64,000 bases of DNA, from positions 1,488,001 through 1,552,000 of the forward strand of contig NZ_CP012623.1 of NCBI RefSeq assembly GCF_001280305.1. The letters are read 5' to 3'. The notes under the pieces are model-generated. The model made no database searches and had not been told where the DNA came from. It was given only the letters and a program-made list of their open reading frames with translations. The position numbers and the translations under genes are program-made. Source of the stretch: Hymenobacter sp. DG25A. Its GTDB lineage: Bacteria > Bacteroidota > Bacteroidia > Cytophagales > Hymenobacteraceae. Positions 44,763 to 55,728 of the stretch are shown in pieces; the stretch's first letter is position 1, and the number at the start of each line of letters is the position of its first letter.

Positions 44763-44805
44763 CAGACCTTTGTCCACGCCTGAGCGCCCATCATACCACA
44801 AGAAC

Positions 44806-45465
44806 TTGCCAAGCTTCACCGAGGAAAATTACCTGAAGGCCATCTATAAGCTGTCGGAAGCAGCGCCGGGCACCGATGTTAGCACCAACAGCATTGCCGA
44901 GGCCCTGCAGACGCGGCCCGCTTCCGTGACGGATATGCTCCGGCGGCTGGGCGAAAAAGGCTTGCTGCACTACCAGCGCTACCGCGGGGTTTCGCTTTCG
45001 GAGGAGGGCCGCCGGCTGGCCTTGCTCACCATTCGGAAGCACCGGCTATGGGAAGTTTTCCTGGTGGAGAAGCTGGGCTTCACATGGGATGAGGTGCACG
45101 ATGTGGCCGAGGAAATGGAGCACCTGCAGTCCCCCTTGCTCATCCGCCGCCTGGATGAATACCTGGGCTTTCCGCAAACCGACCCCCACGGCGACCCGAT
45201 ACCCGCCGAAGACGGATCCGTGAATCACCCCCGCCACCGCCTGGTTGCCGACCTGCGCGCCGGCGAGCATGGCACCGTGGTGGCAGTAGGAAACACAACT
45301 GTCCCGTTTCTGCAGTACCTGGATAAGATTGGTTTGCGCCTGGGTTGCTACCTTGAAGTAGTAGATAAGATACACTTCGATAACTCCCTGCAAATTAAGA
45401 TAAACAATATATCCATTCAGCTGCTTTCTGCGGAGGTGAGCCGTAATTTGTACGTGGCCGGTTAG
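44806..45465 (+). CDS. MntR/DtxR-family metal-dependent regulator
   Basis: Transcriptional repressor of the DtxR/IdeR/MntR family, controlling manganese or iron genes. It has a winged helix-turn-helix (TEENYLKAIYKLSE; IAEALQTRPASVTDMLRRLGEKG), a dimerisation/metal domain (HRLWEVFLVEKLGFTWDEVH; VAEEMEH; Cys is absent at the MntR-type metal site) and a C-terminal FeoA/SH3-like domain (LRAGEHGTVVAVGNTT). Two TTG starts are possible: 44770 adds 12 residues but overlaps a -7-like GACCTTTG next to the fabH terminator; 44806 gives 219 residues beginning MPSFTEENYLKAIY, like the family. The latter is preferred. Confidence 0.87.
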   Translation: MPSFTEENYLKAIYKLSEAAPGTDVSTNSIAEALQTRPASVTDMLRRLGEKGLLHYQRYRGVSLSEEGRRLALLTIRKHRLWEVFLVEKLGFTWDEVHDVAEEMEHLQSPLLIRRLDEYLGFPQTDPHGDPIPAEDGSVNHPRHRLVADLRAGEHGTVVAVGNTTVPFLQYLDKIGLRLGCYLEVVDKIHFDNSLQIKINNISIQLLSAEVSRNLYVAG

Positions 45466-45510
45466 GCGCAGCACCGGGGTTTCCTGCCAGTGGCGCCGCG
45501 TGGGCTTTGC

Positions 45511-45518
45511 TATCTTTG
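45511..45518 (+). promoter_or_regulatory. -7 promoter element of mnmE
   Basis: TATCTTTG, exact match, 26 nt before the GTG start of mnmE. Confidence 0.55.
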
Positions 45519-45544
45519 CCTTCTGATTTTCTATTCTTCCTGCC

Positions 45545-46936
45545 GTGGCCAGCCTGTTGCCTCCTTCGCTTTCTGATACCATTGTGGCGCTGTCCACGCC
45601 GCCCGGCGCGGGTGCCATTGCGCTGGTGCGCCTCTCCGGGCCGCAGGCCGTTGCCCTGACCGATGAGGTGTTTGCCGGGAAGAACCTGGCCGCCCAGCCT
45701 TCGCACACCCTGCACTTTGGCACCGTGCGCGACCAAGGCCGCATTCTGGATGAGGTGGTGGTTTCCCTGTTTCGGGCCCCACACTCCTACACCCGCGAAG
45801 ACGTAGTGGAAATCAGCTGCCACGGCTCCGACTACATTGTACAGGAGCTGCTGACGTTGCTTACCCGCAAAGGCGCACGCCTGGCCGAAGCCGGCGAGTT
45901 TACCAAGCGCGCATTCCTGAATGGCGCCTTCGACTTGGCCCAGGCCGAAGCCGTAGCCGACCTGATTGCCGCCGATTCGGCCCTTTCGCACCAGGTGGCC
46001 ATGCAGCAGATGCGCGGCGGCTTTTCCCAGGAGCTGAAAGCACTGCGGGCCCGCCTGGTGCAGTTTGCCGCCCTGCTGGAGCTGGAGCTGGATTTTGGCG
46101 AAGAAGACGTGGAGTTTGCTGACCGCACCGGCATGCTGCGCCTGCTGCAGGAACTGCAAACCATCATCCGGCAGTTGCTGCGCTCCTTTGAGCTCGGCAA
46201 CGTTATCAAAAATGGCGTCACCACCGTTATTGCCGGTAAGCCCAACGCCGGTAAATCTACCCTGCTCAATGCGCTGCTGAATGAGGAGCGCGCCATTGTA
46301 TCGGCCGTGCCGGGCACCACCCGCGACTTTATTGAGGATGAAGTAAGCATTGAGGGTATCCGGTTCCGGTTTGTAGATACGGCCGGCCTGCGCGAAACCA
46401 CCGATGTGGTGGAGTCCATTGGCGTGGAGCGCACGCTACAGCGCGTGCAGAAGGCCGCCCTGCTGATTTATCTGTTTGATCTGGCTACCACTACCCCCGA
46501 GGAGCTGACGGCCGAACTGCAGGCGCTGAACCCCCAGGAACGGATACCCGTGCTGGCCGTAGCCAACAAAGCCGATATAGCCTCCCCGGACGCTATAGCC
46601 GCCTTTGGGCACCTGCCCTACGTGCTGCCCATAGCCGCGGCTACCGGGGCTGGCCTGGATGAGCTACAGGAAGCGCTGCTGCAAAAAGTGCGCGGCGCGG
46701 GCCTGGACCGTACCGGCACGGCCACCATTGTAACCAATCTGCGCCACGCCCGCAGCCTGGAAGCCTCCCTCGACTCTTTGGACGCCGTGCTGCAGGGCTT
46801 AGCCAACAATCAGGGTACGGAGCTGCTGGCGGCGGACCTGCGGCGGGCCTTGGCATCATTAGGCGAAATAACCGGCGAAATATCCTCTGACGACCTGCTA
46901 ACCAGCATTTTCACCCAGTTCTGCATTGGCAAATAG
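45545..46936 (+). CDS. mnmE: tRNA modification GTPase MnmE
   Basis: With MnmG it makes 5-(carboxymethylaminomethyl)uridine at the wobble position. 463 residues: N-terminal folate-binding domain (DTIVALSTPPGAGAIALVRL), helical domain, embedded G domain (AGKPNAGKSTLLNALL; GTTRDFIEDEV; DTAGLRETTDVVESIGVER; VANKAD) and the C-terminal CIGK motif with the conserved Cys. The start is GTG; VASLLPPSLSDT places the first conserved strand correctly. Confidence 0.96.
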   Translation: MASLLPPSLSDTIVALSTPPGAGAIALVRLSGPQAVALTDEVFAGKNLAAQPSHTLHFGTVRDQGRILDEVVVSLFRAPHSYTREDVVEISCHGSDYIVQELLTLLTRKGARLAEAGEFTKRAFLNGAFDLAQAEAVADLIAADSALSHQVAMQQMRGGFSQELKALRARLVQFAALLELELDFGEEDVEFADRTGMLRLLQELQTIIRQLLRSFELGNVIKNGVTTVIAGKPNAGKSTLLNALLNEERAIVSAVPGTTRDFIEDEVSIEGIRFRFVDTAGLRETTDVVESIGVERTLQRVQKAALLIYLFDLATTTPEELTAELQALNPQERIPVLAVANKADIASPDAIAAFGHLPYVLPIAAATGAGLDELQEALLQKVRGAGLDRTGTATIVTNLRHARSLEASLDSLDAVLQGLANNQGTELLAADLRRALASLGEITGEISSDDLLTSIFTQFCIGK

Positions 46937-47012
46937 CGTAGTACCGGGCCGCCTTTTTGCGGAAATATTTACAGAATCAGCTCAACAATGCCTGAATTGT
47001 CGGCATAGCGAA

Positions 47013-47020
47013 TATTTTTG
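47013..47020 (+). promoter_or_regulatory. Candidate -7 element of citrate synthase gene
   Basis: TATTTTTG, matching TAnnTTTG, 118 nt before the ATG. A weaker candidate, TAGTTTCG (47105-47112), lies 26 nt before it. Either could be used. Confidence 0.4.
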
Positions 47021-47138
47021 CAACCTTCGCCGAACAACCACCGGGCTGGTTTGTAGTATAACGTGCAACAAACCACCGGGCTTTCCGGCTTGCCGGTAAT
47101 TCTTTAGTTTCGCCCCGCATCCACCCAAATTCACGCTT

Positions 47139-48425
<1,287 letters not shown>

Positions 48426-48445
48426 TATCGAACTATTGAAGCATT

Positions 48446-48479
48446 AAAAAGCCGGCCTGGTATCAGGCCGGCTTTTTTT
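48446..48479. terminator. Terminator of gltA, bidirectional
   Basis: AAAAAGCCGGCCTG / CAGGCCGGCTTTTT with a 4-nt loop; it touches the 3' end of the convergent Spy-like gene. Confidence 0.9.
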
Positions 48480-48870
48480 ATAGGTTTTTGGCAATTCCCT
48501 GGTTAGGACTTTCAACCAGCTGGGCCGTCAACTCATTCTGATAAGGCTCCAGACTGGCCAGCTGCTCCGGTGACAGAATAGTGGCCAGCTCCCATTCATA
48601 CTGGCTGCGCACTTCCTCCAGCCGGTTCTGCAGCAGAATAGGCTGATGGGCCAGTTGCTTCTTTAAGCGCTTCACCTCCGCCAGCTGCTGTATATGCAGC
48701 TTTCTAACCCGGTCATACTGCCCTTCGGTCAAGTGGGCCTTATCGGCCATTTGCCGGGTGAGCGACGTTGCAAAATCCGGCAGGCTTGCTTTGGTGGAAG
48801 GCGTAACGCAGCTGCTGAGGTAACCACACAGCCCCATTGCTAATAACACCTGGAGTAGATTTCTTTTCAT
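48478..48870 (-). CDS. Spy/CpxP-like small lipoprotein (copy 2)
   Basis: 130-residue lipoprotein (NLLQVLLAMGLCGYLSSC). The mature region SLTRQMADKAHLTEGQYDRV, RKLHIQQLAEVKRLKKQLAH and YEWELATILSPEQLASLEPY has the two-motif helical pattern seen in copies 1 and 3: LT-x-x-M near the start, ILSPEQ near the end. This copy is the only one with an obvious lipobox. Periplasmic chaperone or stress sensor is inference. Confidence 0.7.
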   Translation of the reverse strand: MKRNLLQVLLAMGLCGYLSSCVTPSTKASLPDFATSLTRQMADKAHLTEGQYDRVRKLHIQQLAEVKRLKKQLAHQPILLQNRLEEVRSQYEWELATILSPEQLASLEPYQNELTAQLVESPNQGIAKNL

Positions 48871-49066
48871 GGTGAAGGGGCTGATGAAAGGGATATAAAC
48901 TACCTAACTACACACTATCGGCATCACCAGGTAATGCTAACGCTTTGATGTAGTTATATTTTTTATAAAAATAAATATAAATCTAGCTTATCCAATATAT
49001 TACTTAAATAATTTTTTATTGTATAGCAGCCGCCTACCCCATAGCAAACTCTTCACCTTAGAGCAT

Positions 49067-49091
49067 AAAAAAAGCCCGCTTTTGGCGGGCT
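49067..49091 (-). terminator. Terminator of Spy-like copy 3
   Basis: AGCCCGC / GCGGGCT stem followed on the minus strand by T7. Confidence 0.8.
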
Positions 49092-49116
49092 CATTTTAAG
49101 GCTGTGTTTGGGCCGT

Positions 49117-49491
49117 TTAGCGGGTGATGCTAAGCGCCGTCATGTTCTCCCGGGCTGCATGATAAACGGCTATCTGCCGGGGGCGCAACAGAGCGGTGAG
49201 TTCCATCTCATACCGGAACTGAGCTTCTGCCATGTGTTGATCCAGCAGCTCCGGATCGGCAGAGAAGCGGGCTTTCAAATCATCCACAGCCGTCAGCATG
49301 CGGGTATTCAGCTGCTTAATTTTCAGATACTGGCCTTCGTCCAGCTGCACCGTCTGGGCCATAGTGCGGGTGAGTGCGGTAGCCCGGGCACTAACGGCAG
49401 CTCCATGATCTGGCGCTACGGCCTTGCCATTATTGGAAGCAAATGCCTGAGTGCCTATCAGGAGACAGGCGCACATGAAGAGGTTTTTCAT
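49117..49491 (-). CDS. Spy/CpxP-like small periplasmic protein (copy 3)
   Basis: Exported 124-residue protein (signal MKNLFMCACLLIGTQAFASN). The mature part ALTRTMAQTVQLDEGQYLKI, NTRMLTAVDDLKARF and FRYEMELTALLRPRQIAVYH parallels copies 1 and 2. It is separated from copy 2 by an AT-rich 246-nt spacer and from the PorE-like gene by a 319-nt AT-rich stretch. Start chosen at the signal peptide; 13 upstream codons exist. Confidence 0.7.
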   Translation of the reverse strand: MKNLFMCACLLIGTQAFASNNGKAVAPDHGAAVSARATALTRTMAQTVQLDEGQYLKIKQLNTRMLTAVDDLKARFSADPELLDQHMAEAQFRYEMELTALLRPRQIAVYHAARENMTALSITR

Positions 49492-49810
49492 AAAGGGTGA
49501 AGGTTGAACGGTGAGGAGAGAATTGTACAAGACACGTGAGAGAAAAAGACCAACAAGATAAAGCTTCTGGTTTTAGCAGATTCTTAAGGAACCAGCCGAA
49601 ACAAATATAGCATAATATTTAATAATAAAAAGAATTTTTATAACTATACTCCTGCAATACTTTTTTTATCATATATTAATAACCTCATTATCAGATCTTT
49701 AATTCTCTCACCTAAAAGCATTAGTATACTCTAATATTCTTTATATAAGACAACAAAAAACCCTGATAGAACAACTATCAGGGTTACTGCAACTATTACT
49801 TTAAATGCGT
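49492..49810. other. AT-rich intergenic region
   Basis: About 320 nt, much more AT-rich than the coding surroundings, with long A/T runs. It ends in the terminator of the PorE-like gene and must contain the promoter for Spy-like copy 3, but no exact TAnnTTTG was identified. No gene seen. Confidence 0.45.
49752..49785 (-). terminator. Terminator of PorE-like gene
   Basis: AACCCTGATAG / CTATCAGGGTT stem with a minus-strand T-tract. Confidence 0.85.
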
Positions 49811-51748
49811 TTATAGGATTTCGAACTCAATCCGGCGGTTTTGCTGGCGGTTGCTCTCTGAATCATTTGCCACCAGGGGCTTGTTTTCCCCATAGCCTTT
49901 GTAGCGCAGGCGGCTGGCCGCAATGCCATTGGCTACTAGGTAGCTATATACTGAGCGGGCCCGGTTCAGGGAGAGCTTCTCATTATCGGCATCGGCCCCC
50001 ACATCATCCGTGTGGCCGGCAATTTGTACCTGTACGTCTTTGTACTGCCGCATGAACTGAATAAGCCGGTCCAGCTCCGTGCGGGAAGTGGGCTTTAGCT
50101 TATACTCGTTGGTTTCAAAGAACAGGTTATTCAGCACCATAGTGCGGCCGGTTTTCACGGGCTCCAGGTACATATCCAGGGTCAGCGGGTCGAAGGTGTG
50201 TTTATTGGTGTAGTCGAAGCTGAGGCTCTTCAGCAGGTAGCCATCGGCGGCCGCATACATGGCGTACTGCCGGCCCTCATTCAGCACTACGGTATAGTCG
50301 CCATTAATAGGGTCGGAGGTAACGTATTGCACCAGCTGGTTTGTGACCAGATCATAGAGCTGTACATCGGCCTGCAAAGGCTTTTTGGTGGTGGCATCAA
50401 ACACACGCCCCTGCGTGTAGGTACTGGCCTCGCGGGAGCGAACTTCTTTGGGTACTTCAAACGAGAACAGATCTACGGCCCGGTCGCGCTCCATTACGCC
50501 GGCCTCGGCGGGCCGGGTACGGGAGCAAAAGCCCCGCACGTTATCGGAGGCAATGTACAGGGAGGCTTCATTCTCGTGGGTGTTCAGCGGGTAGCCCAGG
50601 TTCATGGGCTCCGACCACTTGCCGTTCTCGATGGTGCACTTGTAGATATCGAGGCCGCCCATGCCTACCAGCCCATCCGTAACATAATACAGGGTGCTGC
50701 CACTGGCATGAATGAATGGGGCCATGTCTTTGCCGGCCGTGTTCACGGGTGCTCCCAGGTTGCGGGCTGCGCTCCAGGTACCATCAGTTTGCAAAGAGGT
50801 GACGTAGATATCTTCCAGACCTTGCCCACCGCGGCGGTCAGAGGTGAAATATAGGGTGCGGCCATCAGCAGACAAAGCTGGCTGGGAGTCCCAGTTGGCG
50901 GAATTCACGGCGCGGCCCAGGTTGCGGGGTTTGCTCCAGGCATTGCCGGTGCGCCGGGAGATATACAGGTCGCAGTTGCCCACTGAGCCCGGCCGGTCGC
51001 AGGAAGCAAACACCAGAGTTTTGCCGTCGCCGGAAATGGTGCCGGCACCCTCGTTCAGCTCGGTATTAATGGCGGTTGAAATGGGAATGGGCGGGCCCAT
51101 GGTGCCATCAGGGTTTTGCTGGCTCAGGTACAGGTCCTCGTCGCTCTGGGCCGTGGTACGGCCGGTAAAGAGCAGAAACCGGTTATCAGCGGTAAGGGAA
51201 GGGAAATACTGAAACCGAAAGGTATTCAAAGGCTCAGGCATGCGCTGCGGCGCGGAGCCTACTGGCCGGGCCATGGCAGCCTGCGCAAACTCGCAGTTTT
51301 TGAGCTGGCGAAGGGCTTTTGGTATTGCCCGATGGCCATTTATAGCCGTTTTCAGGTAGCGGTTATAGTTCTCTGCGGCCACCGCATACTCGCCGTACGT
51401 GAGGGCCAGCTCGCCCAGGGCAAAGTAGTCCAGCGAACGGGCAGGGGTAAAAGGCAAAAGCTGTAAGCCGGTGCGGTAAGATTCAAAAGCGCCTCGATTA
51501 TCTCCCAGCGCCTTCTGCAGGGAGCCTTTCAACAAATACGGTTCGCCCAGGGAGGGAAACTTCTGATTTAATACGCCTAAGGTTTCAATGGCCTTTGCGA
51601 AGTCCCGGTTTTTTGCCTGGCCTTGTGCTTTTTCAAACAGGTTCAGCGCTTTCGAATTGGTGGAGGAAAGCTTGGTTTGCGCCCTGAGCGGCGAAACACT
51701 GCCCATCAGGAACAGCCCAAAAAGCAAAAGCAGGCAAAAACAGCGCAT
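49811..51748 (-). CDS. PorE-like OmpA-family protein (TPR, propeller, CRD, OmpA_C)
   Basis: Exported 645-residue envelope protein with four parts: TPR-like helices (about 30-150), a PD40/WD40 beta-propeller (about 180-420; repeated FPSLTADNRFLLFTGR, GTISGDGKTLVFASC, QPALSADGRTLYFTSD), a carboxypeptidase-regulatory-like domain (TQGRVFDATTKKPLQADVQL) and an OmpA peptidoglycan-binding domain (IAGHTDDVGADADNEKLSLN; YGENKPLVANDSESNRQQNR). This is the domain order of Porphyromonas PorE, which ties the type IX secretion system to peptidoglycan. Bacteroidota have many paralogs, so T9SS function is likely but not certain. The signal appears SPI-type. Confidence 0.82.
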   Translation of the reverse strand: MRCFCLLLLFGLFLMGSVSPLRAQTKLSSTNSKALNLFEKAQGQAKNRDFAKAIETLGVLNQKFPSLGEPYLLKGSLQKALGDNRGAFESYRTGLQLLPFTPARSLDYFALGELALTYGEYAVAAENYNRYLKTAINGHRAIPKALRQLKNCEFAQAAMARPVGSAPQRMPEPLNTFRFQYFPSLTADNRFLLFTGRTTAQSDEDLYLSQQNPDGTMGPPIPISTAINTELNEGAGTISGDGKTLVFASCDRPGSVGNCDLYISRRTGNAWSKPRNLGRAVNSANWDSQPALSADGRTLYFTSDRRGGQGLEDIYVTSLQTDGTWSAARNLGAPVNTAGKDMAPFIHASGSTLYYVTDGLVGMGGLDIYKCTIENGKWSEPMNLGYPLNTHENEASLYIASDNVRGFCSRTRPAEAGVMERDRAVDLFSFEVPKEVRSREASTYTQGRVFDATTKKPLQADVQLYDLVTNQLVQYVTSDPINGDYTVVLNEGRQYAMYAAADGYLLKSLSFDYTNKHTFDPLTLDMYLEPVKTGRTMVLNNLFFETNEYKLKPTSRTELDRLIQFMRQYKDVQVQIAGHTDDVGADADNEKLSLNRARSVYSYLVANGIAASRLRYKGYGENKPLVANDSESNRQQNRRIEFEIL

Positions 51749-51757
51749 AACGGATGG

Positions 51758-52411
51758 TTACGGAATATCGAGGTACTTGTGCGTCTGCAGGGAAATCTGC
51801 CACTGGGGGTGCTCCTTCACATACTCAATGATGAGCGGCGTCATGGTAGCCGCTTTGCTCCACTCCGGCTGCAGGTACAGGCGCGTGTGCGGCCCGGCCA
51901 TTGCGGCGTGCTGCTCGGCCCAGGCAAAGTCGCTCTTATTGAAAATAACCACTTTCAGCTCGTGGGCCTGGGCTACCACTTCCGGCAGCGGGGCTTTAAA
52001 CTTCTTGGGAGACACACAGATCCAGTCCCAGGTACCGGTAAGCGGGTAAGCACCAGAGGTTTCTATCCAGTTATGGCAGCCGGCTTCCTTCAGGGCCGTG
52101 GTCAGGGAGGTCAGGTCGTGCATCAGCGGCTCGCCGCCGGTAATTACCACGTTGCGGCCGGCATTAGCCGTAGCAGACATCACCATATCAGCAATAGTCA
52201 CCCGCGGATGCTGGTCGGCATCCCAGGATTCTTTTACATCGCACCAATGGCAGCCCACGTCACAGCCACCCAGGCGCAGGAAATAGGCCGCACGGCCAGC
52301 GTTATATCCCTCACCCTGAATAGTATAAAACTGTTCCATAAGGGGCAGGGCCACACCGGCTACCGGGTGCAGAGAATTCAGGACGGGCAGAGAAGAAAAG
52401 GAGTGAGTCAC
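51758..52411 (-). CDS. queE: 7-carboxy-7-deazaguanine synthase
   Basis: Radical-SAM enzyme of queuosine/7-deazaguanine synthesis. 217 residues with FYTIQGEGYNAGRAAYFLRL, the [4Fe-4S] triad GGCDVGCHWCDVKES (CxxxCxxC), VITGGEPLMHD and SLQTHKYLDIP, the characteristic QueE end. The GTG start gives a 25-residue leader before the conserved block (MTHSFSSLPVL). The open frame extends 43 codons upstream through the folD terminator, which is unlikely to be translated. Confidence 0.92.
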   Translation of the reverse strand: MTHSFSSLPVLNSLHPVAGVALPLMEQFYTIQGEGYNAGRAAYFLRLGGCDVGCHWCDVKESWDADQHPRVTIADMVMSATANAGRNVVITGGEPLMHDLTSLTTALKEAGCHNWIETSGAYPLTGTWDWICVSPKKFKAPLPEVVAQAHELKVVIFNKSDFAWAEQHAAMAGPHTRLYLQPEWSKAATMTPLIIEYVKEHPQWQISLQTHKYLDIP

Positions 52412-52423
52412 AATGCAGGCAAA

Positions 52424-52457
52424 ACAAAAAAGGCCGGTTCCCGAATGGAAACCAGCC
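52424..52457 (-). terminator. Terminator of folD
   Basis: On the minus strand GGCTGGTTTCC / GGGAACCGGCC stem followed by T6, just before the queE start codon. Read-through would join folD and queE. Confidence 0.75.
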
Positions 52458-52549
52458 TGGCATGCCAGCCGGTTCCATTTCCAGAGCCCGACCTTAAAAG
52501 TAGTAAAATTCGACTGTAAATGAAAGCTACAGTCGTTCAAAATTGGATT

Positions 52550-53461
52550 CTACCGTGTATACACCTCCTGTTTGGCGGCTTTCAGGGTGTTTTGCAGTAA
52601 CATAGCAATGGTCATGGGACCCACTCCACCAGGCACCGGCGTGATGTAGGAGCTCAGCGGTGCTACCTCGGCAAAGCACACATCCCCCTTGAGGGTATAG
52701 CCCGACTTCTTGGTAGCATCTTCCACCCGGGAGGTACCCACATCAATCACCACGGCTCCCGGCTTCACCATATCCGCCCGAACAAACTCCGGACGGCCCA
52801 GAGCTGCTACCAGAATATCTGCCGTGCGGGTAATCTCGGCCAGGTTTTGGGTATGCGAATGGCATAAAGTAACCGTGCAGTTACCCGGGTCTAAGTTCTT
52901 AGCCAGCAAGATACTAACCGGAGTACCTACAATATTGCTACGCCCAATAATTACGCAGTGCTTGCCATCGGTTGGCAGCTCATAGCGGCGTAGCAGCTCC
53001 ACAATACCCGAGGGCGTAGCGGGCAGCAAAGCCGGCAGGCCGGCTACCATCCGGCCGATGTTCATGGGGTGAAAACCATCCACATCCTTTTCCGGGCGGA
53101 TGGCTTCAATCACCTTCTCGGCGGAGATGTGGCGCGGCAGGGGCAGCTGAACAATGAAGCCATCAATGTTGGCGTCCTGGTTCAGCTCCTCCACTTTGGC
53201 CAGCAGCTCGGCTTCCGTAATGTCATCCTCGTAGCGGATGAGGGTGCTTTCGAACCCTACCCGCTCACAGGCCAGCACTTTGTTGCGCACATAGGTTTCC
53301 GAGCCGCCATCGTGGCCCACCAGAACGGCGGCCAGATGCGGCACTTTGTGGCCGGCGGCTTTCAGCGCCTGTACTTCAGCAGCAATTTCCTCTTTAATGG
53401 CCTCGGCAGTCTGCTTGCCGTCAATGAGGCGGTAGGAAGTGGCTTCGGGGGCTATGGTCAT
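52550..53461 (-). CDS. folD: Methylenetetrahydrofolate dehydrogenase/cyclohydrolase
   Basis: Bifunctional one-carbon enzyme interconverting 5,10-methylene- and 10-formyl-tetrahydrofolate. 303 residues: [20 protein letters not shown] with catalytic Tyr/Lys, [25 protein letters not shown], and the NADP domain [49 protein letters not shown]. All standard. Preceded by a small gene after 23 nt. Confidence 0.97.
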   Translation of the reverse strand: MTIAPEATSYRLIDGKQTAEAIKEEIAAEVQALKAAGHKVPHLAAVLVGHDGGSETYVRNKVLACERVGFESTLIRYEDDITEAELLAKVEELNQDANIDGFIVQLPLPRHISAEKVIEAIRPEKDVDGFHPMNIGRMVAGLPALLPATPSGIVELLRRYELPTDGKHCVIIGRSNIVGTPVSILLAKNLDPGNCTVTLCHSHTQNLAEITRTADILVAALGRPEFVRADMVKPGAVVIDVGTSRVEDATKKSGYTLKGDVCFAEVAPLSSYITPVPGGVGPMTIAMLLQNTLKAAKQEVYTR

Positions 53462-53484
53462 GCTGATGGGGTAGTTAGAAGGTT

Positions 53485-53676
53485 TTATGCAGAGGTGGTG
53501 CTAAGCTGATTCCGGCTGATGGAAGCGGCGCCTTCGGTCTGGATATCAACCTGCAGGGTAGGCCATTCGTCGCGCCAGGCGTAGCTTTTCTTGGCGTGGG
53601 CGAGAATTTTCAGGAGCTGTCCTTCACTGGAGCAGTTCTTGGTGAGTTTGCGGGCAACTTCGGGGCAATTCATCAT
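53485..53676 (-). CDS. Small hypothetical protein upstream of folD
   Basis: 63-residue frame, not recognised. [20 protein letters not shown] is followed by a basic segment ([20 protein letters not shown]) and a Ser/Thr-rich tail; two Cys (4 and 15) are not enough for a metal site. It lies between the lepA terminator and folD with a 23-nt gap to folD, so it is probably the first gene of a folD transcript. It could also be an untranslated leader. Confidence 0.45.
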   Translation of the reverse strand: MMNCPEVARKLTKNCSSEGQLLKILAHAKKSYAWRDEWPTLQVDIQTEGAASISRNQLSTTSA

Positions 53677-53720
53677 AATGTTTACTGTTTAGGGTTTGTT
53701 GAAATGCACCTTGCACCGCA

Positions 53721-53749
53721 AAAAAAACGCGTCCGACGGGGACGCGTTT
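53721..53749 (-). terminator. Terminator of lepA
   Basis: AAACGCGTCC / GGGACGCGTTT stem with a minus-strand T-tract. Confidence 0.85.
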
Positions 53750-53755
53750 CTGATA

Positions 53756-55543
53756 TTAATCGATTTTAAGGACGGCCAAAAAGGCTTCCTGGGGTATTTC
53801 AACGGAGCCCACCTGGCGCATCCGCTTCTTACCTTCTTTTTGTTTTTCCAGCAGCTTGCGCTTCCGGCTGATGTCACCGCCGTAGCACTTGGCAATTACG
53901 TTTTTACGCAAAGCCTTCACGGTTTCGCGCGAAATGATCTTCTGACCAATACTGGCCTGAATAGCAATTTCAAACTGCTGACGGGGCAGCAGCTCCCGGA
54001 GCTTTTCGCAGAGGCGGCGGCCCCACTCGTAGCTCTTGCTACGGTGTACAATAGCCGACAAAGCATCTACCTTCTCCCCGTTCAGCATGATGTCCAGCTT
54101 CACCATATCGGCGGCGCGGAAACCAATCAGCTCATAGTCCAGGGAGGCATAGCCCCGCGAGAGGGTTTTGAGCTTATCAAAGAAGTCGAATACAATTTCC
54201 GACAGCGGCAGCTCAAACGACAGCTCCACCCGCTCGGAAGTGAGGTAGCTCTGGCCTTTGATGATACCGCGCTTGTCCATGCACAGCGTGATGATGGCCC
54301 CTACGTATTCCGATGCCGTGATAATCTGGGCCTTGATGTAGGGTTCCTCAATCAGCTTGATCATGTTAGGATCAGGCATTTCGGAGGGCGCATTGATGGT
54401 CAGGAGCTGGTCCTTGGTACCAATAGCGTGGAACTGCACCGAGGGCACGGTGGTAATCACCGTCATGTTGAACTCCCGCTCCAGGCGCTCCTGCACAATT
54501 TCCATGTGCAGCATGCCCAGGAAGCCGCAACGGAAGCCAAAGCCCAGCGCTACAGAGGTTTCGGGCTCCCACACCAGGGAGGCGTCGTTCAGCTGCAGCT
54601 TTTCCATGGCGCCGCGCAGCTCTTCGTACTCGCTGGTTTCTACGGGGTAGATACCGGCAAATACCATGGGCTTCACATCGGCAAAGCCCTGAATGGCATC
54701 CGGCGTGGGCCGGGCTACGTGGGTGATGGTATCACCTACTTTTACTTCGCGGGCTTCTTTAATACCGGAAATCAGGTAGCCTACGTTGCCGGCACTCATT
54801 TCCTGACGGGGCTCCTGGTTCAGGCCCAGGATACCAATTTCATCGGCGCCGTATTCCTTGCCGGTAGCCATGAAGCGGAGCTTGTCGCCCTTGCGCATGG
54901 TGCCGTTCTTGATGCGGAACAGGACTTCGATGCCCCGGTAGGAGTTGAATACCGAGTCAAAAATCAGGGCCTGCAACGGAGCTTCCGGGTCGCCTTTGGG
55001 GGCGGGCACCCGCTCGCAGATAGCGTGCAGAATGTCTTCGATGCCGATGCCGGTTTTGCCGGAGGCATGAATAATATCTTCCGGAGCACAGCCGATTAGG
55101 TCGACGATTTCATCGGTAACCTCCTCCGGCATGGCGTGCGGCAGGTCTATTTTGTTGAGCACCGGAATAATTTCCAGATCGGCGCCAATGGCCAGATACA
55201 GGTTGGAAATCGTCTGGGCTTCGATGCCCTGGGAGGCATCCACAATCAGCAGGGCGCCTTCGCAGGCGGCAATGCTGCGGCTTACTTCGTAGCTGAAGTC
55301 AACGTGGCCGGGGGTATCAATCAGGTTCAGCGTGTAGATTTCACCTTTATAGGGAAACTGCATCTGAATAGCGTGGCTCTTGATGGTGATGCCCCGCTCC
55401 CGCTCCAGGTCCATGTTGTCGAGCAGCTGGGCTTGCATGTCCCGCTTGGCCACGGTGCTGGTAAATTCCAGCAGGCGGTCGGCCAGCGTGCTTTTGCCGT
55501 GGTCGATGTGGGCGATGATGCAGAAATTGCGGATGTTCTTCAC
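53756..55543 (-). CDS. lepA: Elongation factor 4 (LepA)
   Basis: Ribosome-associated GTPase that assists elongation or 30S biogenesis under stress. 595 residues: G1 [18 protein letters not shown]2 region [13 protein letters not shown]3 [23 protein letters not shown], domains II-V, and the LepA-specific C-terminus ([20 protein letters not shown]). The start is GTG, 23 nt after a TACCTTTG element. Confidence 0.97.
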   Translation of the reverse strand: MKNIRNFCIIAHIDHGKSTLADRLLEFTSTVAKRDMQAQLLDNMDLERERGITIKSHAIQMQFPYKGEIYTLNLIDTPGHVDFSYEVSRSIAACEGALLIVDASQGIEAQTISNLYLAIGADLEIIPVLNKIDLPHAMPEEVTDEIVDLIGCAPEDIIHASGKTGIGIEDILHAICERVPAPKGDPEAPLQALIFDSVFNSYRGIEVLFRIKNGTMRKGDKLRFMATGKEYGADEIGILGLNQEPRQEMSAGNVGYLISGIKEAREVKVGDTITHVARPTPDAIQGFADVKPMVFAGIYPVETSEYEELRGAMEKLQLNDASLVWEPETSVALGFGFRCGFLGMLHMEIVQERLEREFNMTVITTVPSVQFHAIGTKDQLLTINAPSEMPDPNMIKLIEEPYIKAQIITASEYVGAIITLCMDKRGIIKGQSYLTSERVELSFELPLSEIVFDFFDKLKTLSRGYASLDYELIGFRAADMVKLDIMLNGEKVDALSAIVHRSKSYEWGRRLCEKLRELLPRQQFEIAIQASIGQKIISRETVKALRKNVIAKCYGGDISRKRKLLEKQKEGKKRMRQVGSVEIPQEAFLAVLKID

Positions 55544-55565
55544 TAGAGGCGGTTTTTTCCAGTGG

Positions 55566-55573
55566 CAAAGGTA
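55566..55573 (-). promoter_or_regulatory. -7 promoter element of lepA
   Basis: TACCTTTG on the minus strand, exact match, 22 nt from the GTG start. Confidence 0.6.
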
Positions 55574-55728
55574 GTCAAAAGGGGCTGAAAATGCTAAAAC
55601 CGGCTCGTTTGCCGCTGGCCGCTTCCCGGATAAACCGACCGCAGGTATACAGGCTCAACTTCTCCCCCCTGCCGGCGTATCACTACCAGCTTATTTGTAT
55701 TACTCCTACCCTTTTACCCCTTACCATT

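Noticed and set aside
53696..55099. 467-codon open frame on the plus strand
   Set aside because: Antisense to lepA; no family character.
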